A stretch of 64,000 bases of DNA from Pogonophryne albipinna (taxonomy: Eukaryota > Chordata > Actinopteri > Perciformes > Artedidraconidae). Both the position numbers and the translations under genes were made by a program. The stretch is taken from assembly GCA_028583405.1 (NCBI GenBank), contig CM053261.1:14252783-14316782 (forward strand). The letters run 5' to 3'. Below the pieces are notes generated by a model. That model was not told the origin of the DNA. It saw only the letters and a program-made list of their open reading frames with translations, and searched no databases. Shown here one piece after another: positions 52,101 through 64,000 of the stretch (the first letter of the stretch is position 1; each line of letters begins with the position of its first letter).

Positions 52101-55100
52101 TGAGATGGAAAAATGCTTACATTTTGAGTGCAATTAGTGTTATTCCCAGATATGGTTAACTACAGCTGGGTAGATACCCGAGAAGCATCTACCCGAACAC
52201 CTGCTGGTTTTAAAACCCGTTTTTATTACAGAAAACTGTAGGTGTATGTTTTCATTGTTTTAACAGTATTTTTAGCGATATATTGAATTTATATCCCAGG
52301 TTTTGTTCAGAAGATTCAAAAGGGATCTTTTTATTATTATTTACAAGCCTAAGTGACTTGTGGTGATCAAATGGCTATCAAGTCATCATTGTTCTGCACG
52401 TATCTATTGCTTTTTTAGTGAGAGGCAAATATGAAGTAATTTTCTTTCTTACGTTTATCATAAACCAGGGCTCGACATTAACGACTGCCCGATGGCCATC
52501 TAGTATTTAGCTCGGGCAATAAAGCCTCACCTGCTGGTTGCCCGATCGGGCAATCTATTATGCCAGTATCATGCAGCTCGCGGATCTAGTAATGAGTGTC
52601 CCGACAGTCAAACTAAACATATCTATAACTAGTTTAACTAGTGTTTTGTCCGCTCACCTCTGCATGTGATCATGCAGAGCTGCTTGTCGACTCGTCAGCA
52701 GCAGCTGATCTCTCTCTCTCCCGTCAGATTAGACTTCAATCGCGTTTATGTCCATATCGATCAGATCCAGTTCTAGCTAATGATATGACTACCTACTTAT
52801 TAAAAGACACCTAAACAATAAGTGTCACTATGCAACTGGGTGAGGCCACAAAGTATAGCGCAGCATTATGCATTTGTTTACATGCCCACTGGAACCCCGA
52901 GGCATTACCAACAGATCAACGCACAATCAACCCATACAGGACATCTCTTTCTCCACATTAAGTGTTAGACATTAGAATTGACTATTCTTGTCTGTCACAT
53001 ACTCTTTTGTCTGTCACATAAGTGGCGCAACTGAAGCGGTATTGCGCTAAAGGGAAATTATTTTGACCGGACATTTTGACCGAAGAGATTTAGATTTGCC
53101 GGCTAACGGGAACTCTGACGTCGCCATTTTGTGTGCTTCGCGGATGCGCTCTGCTCCTCTCGACTGCTGCTCGGGTCTGCTCGGTCAGCTTCCGGATGAG
53201 GAGGCATTCGTTCGACCAACTTACAGTAGATAATAGGGATGTAACGATATACCGAATATCGCGGTATCGCGGTAAATAAACGTCCCAATACCGTCGTGAG
53301 ACTGACACAATTTACCGCGATAAAAAAAAAAAAGTTTTTAAAAAATATATATATTTTTTTTAAAACACTTTTTTTTGTTTTAAACCTTTATTTAACCAGA
53401 TGGTCTCATTGAGATCATCGATCTCTATTTCAAGAGAGACCTGTCCAACATGGCAGCAAGTAGGTTACAACATGAACATAAAACAACAGAACACAAAAGG
53501 ACATTGTATTTATATGGGGGTTATTCCCTATCTTTATTCAAGAGCGTGGTATTTAAATTTGAGAGCATACTTTATGTATTTATTTCCCTCAAACCCTGTC
53601 CTCGCACTCAAACAGTGCCTGCTTGCACTTAGATTTGCTCTGCTTCTGCTCAAACTGTACGCTTGCACTCAGATATATTGCTGCTTACAGATTTGTTCTG
53701 CTCTCATATTTATTCTGTGCGCGCTCGAAACTTTTGTGCAACAATCCTGTCAAAATCCCTCAACCAATAGGAGGCCAGGTGTCCTTGCGGGTGCGTTCGC
53801 TTTACTTATTACAGCGTCCCGTAAGGGCGGTTACTCTTTGGTTTATAAACTCCCGCCCTCCACGGCTTTATAACATAGCATGTACTGTTCACGAGAGAGC
53901 ACGCTCGTGAACTGTCAACGGGGGGGGCGGTGTTATGCCGTGTGTGCATGATGCACCTCGCCGGAGCGCGCACAGCGTAAAGCAAAACCTCCCAGACATG
54001 TATTGATCTGTACGGCAAAGTACGGTTTGGAAACTATATCATTTCCTTTTGGAGGGCATGCATAACACGGCATAACACCAGAGCCTCGCTGCGGGGAAAC
54101 GTTGGCGCTGTTCCGAGTTTGTTCTAATCTGTCAAAATGACAGACTGCTTTCAGATTTTTCCGTCATTGTTAAATAAAATATTCGGTTAACGCGACCACT
54201 GCTGTCCCAGCAACATCAGTACCAAGCGAGAGAGTTTTTTCCAGAGCAGGGGATATTGTAAACGCCCAAACATCCCAGCTTATAAATACCTGGAAATGTG
54301 GACATTCTCATATTCCTAAAAACCTGTCTGATGATGCTGAGTGAGTGACTAGTGAGTTTGAGTTGAGTTACTTGAAAAACTAAAGTGAAACTTGATTTAT
54401 TTTATTGCAGGGTCTGATTATGAAATGTCCTTGTTTATTTGTGAGATGCAGTTGCACAAAGAAAATGCCTACTTTGTTTGGTAGTAGCCTACTATAGGTA
54501 CAAAAACACTGGTTTTCTTGTTCCAGTCTGTTACTGTCACTTTGTTTTTGACAATACTGCTATCCTACTAAAATGCTGTACAAATCAGACTTATTATTTA
54601 ATAAAGAAACATTTTCCGAGTAAAAAAAATTTGTATTGAAAAAAATAAAAAATAAATGTTTTCCCCTTTATTATTCAATATCGCGATAAATACCGTACCG
54701 TGGACTTGTTATCGCGATATTATCGTACCGTGAGTTTTTGGTATCGTTACATCCCTAGTAGATAACATTACAAACATTTTTAACAGGGGCCATAATAGTG
54801 TAAATAATGTTTGTTTTGGCAGTTATAACTGAATGTAATCTGAGAAGGCATTTGCCTTCATCAGATGGAAAGTGTCTTGACCAACAACTTAAGTATTTCT
54901 TATAGCTATGCAGGGCATGCAAGCGGGTAAACACAAACAAGAACAAACAAACAAGTGAAATGAAGAATACAATTGAAATTGTACAATATAATATTGTGGT
55001 GGTTCATCTTATAATTCAGTCTAGAGAATGCACCAGACAGCATCTAAGACCTGCTGGGCTCCCCCAAACCCTTTGTGCGTCATTTCGTCCGCGCACATTT

Positions 55101-58100
55101 TTCAGGGCAATCTCTATTGGGCTCAGGGCCATCTGTAAATTAGCTTAGATGGCCCACAGGGCCATCTTCCAACATCCTTAATGTCATGCACTGTAAACAC
55201 TTTAATCCAAATGCATGCATCTGTACAGAGCCCAGCTTGATAGCACTTTTTACATTTTAAAGAAGTTATATATTTGTCCTACGCCCTAATTACGCAAGAC
55301 AATGTCCACAGTGGATCAATCTTAAATGCACGATTTAAGTTATAGTATATACATAGGAAGAAAAAGAGCTTTTACAAAAAGATGCCAAGTCTATCAGTTA
55401 TCTCTAAGCCCCACAGCGCAGCAGTGTCAAGTATTTATGAGCCAGTATTAAATCACTTTGATTAACTTTTTCCTCTTGTCAGAAAAACCAACTGTTTATT
55501 TGTCTTTAAAACATAAAAATGAACAACAGAATAGTGCTGTATTAAAAACAAAGTAAAGGGACAGAGAGCAGCAGTGGGATAAAGGGCGAAGATTCAACAG
55601 ACGTGTCGGGTTGTACCTAATCTTAGCTGTGATTTGCCGTTTTTTATTAACCGACTGAAAATGAGGAAAGACAAGTGATTCAACCATTTTGCTACCTTTC
55701 AGGTGTTTCACTGTGGCAGGACCTTTATGAAAACATTACTGTTGACAAATGTGGTTTTTATTTATTTTTTTAAGTTTAGTGTAGACTGGGTCTTACGTGT
55801 AATGATGAATTAAGCTCGTTTGAAATCACATACAGAAAACAGAAATCTTTCTTTATATTAAAAAACAACAACACTAAGTATACATATGCACTAAGCCTGC
55901 CAGCTTAGAGGATTAAAGCCCTTAAACTAACTAGGACAAATTTATCTCGTCTGATACGGATTCACGCGAGTGTACCTCAAATTATAAAAAGGTGCATTTT
56001 TGTATACATAAACACACACACACCACCTTTTACAAACCTTCTGACAGTTCAAACCTGTTGACTTATGCTGAGGCCTCTGGGTAAACACCACTGAGGATTG
56101 GATGAAAATCCTGTGACATGTGGTCACATGTGGAAACCAAAGTATGTATAGTTTATATTTAGGGTCCAAGAACACCTTGTCCATTGGGCAATGTGGCACA
56201 ACTGTCACCAATCTACTTCACTATTCATGACACTCACTACTACTCATGTGGTCTTTAAAATAATGTACTTGTATGTTTATTATTGATTTACAGAGAGCTA
56301 TGTCAATCCTAGTGTTTAAGATCGGGATAGGTACATTTAATGACACAAAGGTCCTGGAAATAAACAAATAAATACACATAATAGCGACAAGCAGGAGGAA
56401 GAACGCTACAGGAAAATGATAGGCTTACTGCCTAGGAGGTCAACATCCTGTGATTTAGGCTAATGAGTTAATGGACTTTGTGTGCTTTGGTTTTGCCGGC
56501 TCTAATAAAAGTTAGGTAGTAAAACAAACACTGAACATTACATGAAATGCATTGCAAAGCAGTGCGTGCATCTTAAAGATTTAAATGTATGGAGTGTAAA
56601 GAAACAAAGAACAATCTTCCACTTCCTATTTTTGAGACTTGTGCCACATGGATGTCATATGATAACATGCAAAACCACATGACTAGTTATGTTTCTATAA
56701 GGAAAGTAGAGGTAAATCCACAAATTACCATCAGACATAAATGGGCAGACATAAATAGCCCTTTAAAGGGTTTTTTATGCAAGTTATTCTGAGGTTTATT
56801 TTTGACTATTAACGTCAGTATCAATGGCTTTCTGCAATTAATGATGCAAGAGTGAGGTTACTGCCCACAATTTAATCTCGTATAACCTGTTTTATGATTG
56901 CTAAGAGGTGACATGTTCCTGCACCAGTCGCAGCTTGTGGTTTTGATTTGACATCTTGTGAAACTGCTTATGATCATATGTGTGAGAAAGTCTAAGGAGA
57001 TGTCATAGGGGGCTTTAAAAGCATCATGACATACACTTAGACATGTATGTGAAATGTCATGTTTTAAAATGAGTGTATTAAAATTAAAGCAAATGTGCTA
57101 AATTATTGCTTAAGATTAAGGGGTTCAAAAATGCAGGGACATTTCATTTGTTCATATATTAAAATATACACAGGGGAGCTCAACTGGTAGCTGTATGACT
57201 AAAGTCCAATTTACAAACTATTAACAGCACCAGTGTGTACTTATCTTCTATTACAGCATAAGTACTGTGACCCTCTCTGCTCCAGTCACTACTATCTGAA
57301 TATCAGGTAAACAGGGGAAGAATTGAAATACAGAAAGCTTTTTAAATGAAATGTTCAGGTATTTTCCGGGCAGCAATGGAAAAATCCAAGTGTGCTCAAC
57401 AGGAGGAGTGGAGGGGGGCTTATTTGAACAGATGACGTTACATTACATACATGGCCTTACTCCAAGGCTGCTGCCATTAGGACACAGAGTACCACACACG
57501 CTAGCTAGCTAACACAAGCTAGCTTCCACACGTGATTTATATTACGCTGAAAATACGCAACACGTTTTATACACATGGTTATTTTTAAGTTGCTGAAGGG
57601 AAATGGTGGAGTGTAAGCGTTAGTACTGCATGTGATCACTGGTTAAGCTCAGTGCGTCTCTTTAACTGGGGCAACAGCCGGTTATACTTTAGCTAACTGA
57701 GGACTTCAAAACTAGCAAGCTAACTTTTTGACAGCGTGTCCAGGCTTCGTGTTTAACCTCATTATCATCTTTGGTCACGTTGTGGGTCGAGCTGCAGGGT
57801 ATAAAACTTCTGATAGTAAGTTAGCATGCTAAGCTAACTGCAACTTATGTGGCTTGACAACAGGTTGCAGTTTGTCGGCTTAACTTACAAAAGTTGCACA
57901 AACTTCGACATCACAAGAGGCCTTCGTGTTTTTGCGTGTGACATGGCTTTGTGTGGTGGTTTTGACAGCTTTGACACGGCTACTTAACACGTCTTCTGTC
58001 CCGAGTTAACTCTAATCTGTCCCCTCAGCTATGCTCTCTAGGCTACTTAACGTTAGCTTGCTAGCTAGCTGGGTGCATGCATGAGGAGTGTTTGTAGTAA

Positions 58101-58285
58101 GGGGTCCTGGGTGACCAAAGTCCTGCCCAGCCCAGCTGTCAAACCCGCTGTCTGCGGTCCGAAAGCGGTAACCGTGTGTCCGGTTTTACCTGTCGGACCC
58201 GGCGTATTGTGTCTGCGAAGTCATCTTTCGTTCCGGGCTGAGCCACCGAGGCCTGTCCCTGAACCAGCTCCGCCATCATCATCAT
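37158..58285 (-). CDS. fubp3: FUBP3, far upstream element-binding protein 3
   Basis: Nineteen minus-strand coding exons: 58285-58190, 51151-51040, 48855-48822, 48100-48051, 47897-47826, 46932-46875, 46651-46489, 45295-45197, 44975-44871, 44793-44691, 44280-44180, 43595-43424, 39841-39681, 39422-39349, 38938-38862, 38543-38487, 38246-38196, 38066-37933 and 37166-37158. The sum is 1728 nt, 575 residues (human 572). Four KH domains have intact GxxG loops at about residues 100-103 (GKGG), 185-188 (GKGG), 276-279 (GRNG) and 387-390 (GKGG). The tail has Tyr-rich motifs ([20 protein letters not shown]). By family it binds single-stranded FUSE DNA and AU-rich RNA and activates MYC. Four ATGs lie in a row at the start (58285-58274), and the last matches the human MAELVQGQ. 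Intron 16 is GC-AG. The last exon adds only Asp-His before the stop. Confidence 0.94.
37440..37791. repeat. Degenerate hAT-type repeat in a FUBP3 intron
   Basis: Ends with TTGAATGAATTGTGCAGCC and contains AATTGCGTTTATTT and TGCAATTATGAT, recalling the MITE at 17949-18275. No clear left end or duplication. Confidence 0.35.
39900..43370. promoter_or_regulatory. FUBP3 intron 12 with conserved-looking noncoding DNA
   Basis: This 3.6-kb intron (43423-39842) contains long repeat-free stretches with many homeobox-type words. The best are about 41050-41260 (CATTATGAGCTCTTCTAGTC), 42440-42640 (AAAGATATTAATCACCGCAC) and 42830-43080 (AACAATTAATGTCACATTAC). An interrupted CA run lies at 42750-42825. Such DNA in an intron beside a developmental gene often holds enhancers of that gene, here PRDM12. 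Confidence 0.35.
43503..43537. repeat. Coding triplet repeat (polyglycine in FUBP3)
   Basis: Nine or so CTC/TCC triplets encode nine consecutive glycines at about residues 352-360, followed by AGAGGGSGG. The tract lies in the linker before KH4, where human FUBP3 has an Arg-Gly stretch. Confidence 0.9.
45749..45979. mobile_element. hAT-type MITE, 231 bp, in a FUBP3 intron
   Basis: The ends are CAGGGGTTCCCAAAG and TTTGGGAACCCCTG. Flanks GTCTATAG (45741-45748) and GTCGATAG (45980-45987) match at 7 of 8 positions. Includes two GGGGGTCGC words. Non-coding. Confidence 0.88.
52670..53118. mobile_element. Fragment of hAT element B
   Basis: Shares GCGTTTATGTCCATATCGAT and neighbouring sequence with 10065-10175. 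It also shares the right end (GACATTTTGACCG ... GGCTAACGGGAACTCTG) with 10264-10366. About 265 bp between these blocks (52777-53040) are unrelated, and the left end is missing. Confidence 0.65.
53234..54757 (+). mobile_element. Ac-like hAT element with transposase C-terminus remnant
   Basis: The ends are TAGGGATGTAACGATA and TATCGTTACATCCCTA, with a perfect 8-bp duplication GTAGATAA at 53226-53233 and 54758-54765. At about 54200-54300 the plus strand encodes [15 protein letters not shown], a remnant of the hAT C-terminal dimerisation domain. The rest of the transposase is gone. The interior also holds a copy of the CTCATTGAGAT repeat (about 53380-53470) and a small foldback (53929-54079). Confidence 0.88.
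53929..54079. mobile_element. 151-bp foldback MITE inside the hAT element
   Basis: Begins GGTGTTATGCCGTGT and ends with its exact reverse complement, ACACGGCATAACACC. No clear duplication. Confidence 0.65.
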
Positions 58286-58337
58286 CCGCCTCGGCAGCTG
58301 AGAGCCACACTTTAAAAAAAAGAAAAAAGGAGCTGCA

Positions 58338-58381
58338 CACGTGCCATGCCAAAGCATCGCGAGCCACAAGATCTCGCGAGA
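58338..58381 (-). promoter_or_regulatory. FUBP3 core promoter motifs
   Basis: The palindrome TCTCGCGAGA lies at 58372-58381, about 90 nt upstream of the first ATG, with an E-box CACGTG at 58338-58343. TCTCGCGAGA is the element bound by BANP at many TATA-less housekeeping promoters. No TATA box is seen. Confidence 0.55.
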
Positions 58382-62894
<4,513 letters not shown>

Positions 62895-62898
62895 TTAA

Positions 62899-63064
62899 CC
62901 CGTGTATGGTATTCGGGTTATTTTCTCAAACCCACACTCAATGGCCTTGGCTAAGTTTCAGTGAAGAACATATCACCCCCCCCCCCCCTACACATTTACA
63001 TTACATACAGGGTGTTCGGGTCTGGACCCGGGGATAACAAAAGTGTGGAAATTGTAGGTGTAGG

Positions 63065-63101
<37 letters not shown>

Positions 63102-63744
63102 ACTTTTGTGTTTCTGCCCCTGCCATTCAAGGTTGCAACAGTGTTGATAGATTCAAGCACGGACACCTGTCTGCTCTCACATTCCCGCATTATGTCTTGC
63201 GGGAACCAATCTTTTTTCACACTCTATCCAAGCTGCACATTTGGGGCGAGACACAATAAATAAAGCTTTGCCAGTTTGGGTCCTTATCACAACTGATCAA
63301 GATGGCCAATAGATTCTCTGCTCAGAGGGCCTTGCAAATGCTTCTGGAAGAGAGAGAACCATTGGATGATGATGTAGAGGAAGAGGAAGAGGCTTCAGAA
63401 TGTGAGGATCACATTTCTGAGAATTCTGAGTCTGACAGTGACTTTGAAGAAGAGGATGAGATTGAGCATCAGCTAGTTGCAGAAAAAAGACGAGCCACAG
63501 GACCAGCCGGTCAGCGGGCACAAAAACAAGTATCACTTTTATTCATTAATGTGAACAAATGTAAAAGGGAAATATTAACCATATATGCTGTTTATATTGC
63601 TTGTAATTGAGCTGAAGTAAACATCTGTTGAGTATTTTAACATAAAATAGTTTGATTGTGTTGAATTGAAGCCCAAAAAGGCAGCGGGTCCACCAGACCC
63701 ACGAACACTGGCTGAGTAACACAAATATGAACACCATACAAGGG
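62899..63744 (+). mobile_element. Internally deleted piggyBac element
   Basis: TTAA flanks both ends (62895-62898 and 63745-63748). Terminal repeats CCCGTGTATGGTATTC and, inverted on the right, CCCTTGTATGGTGTTC match at 14 of 16 positions. Subterminal GTTCGGGTCTGGACCCG and its right-hand counterpart are also present. The interior keeps only the transposase start. A (GT)n run lies at 63068-63099. Confidence 0.85.
63302..63530 (+). pseudogene. N-terminal exon of a piggyBac transposase
   Basis: ATG 63302 opens a frame starting MANRFSAQRALQMLLEE, followed by a strongly acidic stretch (DDDVEEEEEASE, DSDFEEEDE). This is the usual N-terminal layout of piggyBac transposases. Coding character ends at about 63529, at a possible donor CAA/GTATCA. 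The catalytic DDD domain and C-terminal zinc-binding part are missing. Confidence 0.75.
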
Positions 63745-63780
63745 TTAAATGTTTTACGTCAACAGCTTCCACATAACTGT

Positions 63781-63864
63781 ATTAGGTTAGTGAAAGCATT
63801 AGTATTAAGTTGAATCTACTATTTTTTATTTAAACTTAATATTATTGCTTTCAACTAACCTAAT
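63781..63864. repeat. Small imperfect foldback hairpin
   Basis: ATTAGGTTAGTGAAAGCATT at 63781 is nearly the reverse complement of the stretch ending 63864 (GCTTTCAACTAACCTAAT). The arms are about 33 bp with a 16-18 bp loop. Possibly a short MITE. Confidence 0.6.
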
Positions 63865-64000
63865 GCAATTATATGTCATTTGTTTACATAATACAAATAC
63901 ATTTATTTAAGACAACGTTTAAATAAAGTTCAGTTTAGAGTATCTGTGATTAACGATAAAATAATATGCCACTCATTTAATTAACATAGAAATACTTTTT

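Larger units (their letters stand above)
52466..55193. mobile_element. hAT element A2 in FUBP3 intron 1, with nested insertions
   Basis: The left end CAGGGCTCGACATTAA is identical to the first bases of element A1 at 7584. The right end TTAATGTCATGCACTG is the decayed counterpart. The direct repeat TAAAC touches both ends, but a full 8-bp duplication is not seen. The interior holds a hAT B fragment (52670-53118) and an Ac-like hAT element (53234-54757). Confidence 0.65.

Noticed and set aside
53400..53910. Frames of 60-157 codons in FUBP3 intron 1
   Set aside because: They lie inside the Ac-like hAT element and a dispersed repeat, and none shows transposase motifs.

Overview
The window looks like nuclear DNA from a teleost fish, probably a percomorph. 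It has GT-AG introns, very long (CA)n runs, many fish-type DNA transposons and three vertebrate genes. All three genes lie on the minus strand, in the order FUBP3 (58.3-37.2 kb), PRDM12 (31.2-27.6 kb) and FBXW5 (21.9-16.3 kb). For each, exons could be joined at consensus splice sites into one uninterrupted reading frame of about the length of the human protein (575, 370 and 607 codons before the stop). FUBP3 and PRDM12 are also neighbours in the same orientation on human 9q34. FBXW5 lies farther along 9q34 in human, so its position here next to PRDM12 is a local rearrangement.

The first 14.3 kb is a stack of nested transposable elements. At 0.97-4.13 kb is an IS3EU-like DNA transposon with a two-exon, apparently intact DDE transposase, flanked by inverted arrays of a short repeat. 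At 4.67-14.15 kb is a foldback element whose two arms of about 0.78 kb are inverted copies. Its left arm holds a 281-bp MITE with a TTA duplication and a 7.46-kb Ty3/Gypsy retrotransposon with a TTTGC duplication. The right arm still shows both empty sites. The Gypsy element carries two hAT insertions, each with an 8-bp duplication. Its coding region is broken by a stop, two frame changes and an altered RT catalytic motif, although its LTRs differ at only 3 of 337 positions.

FBXW5 encodes an F-box/WD40 substrate receptor. Its first intron ends in about 117 TG units directly before the splice acceptor of the first coding exon. PRDM12 encodes a PR domain plus three C2H2 fingers and has a TATA-type promoter. 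FUBP3 encodes four KH domains, has one GC-AG intron and a TCTCGCGAGA promoter palindrome, and contains large introns with further hAT elements and conserved-looking noncoding DNA.

The right end (58.4-64 kb) holds a 127-unit CA repeat, AT-rich intergenic DNA, an internally deleted piggyBac element with TTAA duplications and a small foldback hairpin. I saw no tRNA or rRNA gene, no CRISPR array and nothing suggesting a new multi-gene system. The unusual content is the transposon stratigraphy, the splice-site TG repeat and an unrecognised exon-like segment inside the IS3EU-like element.
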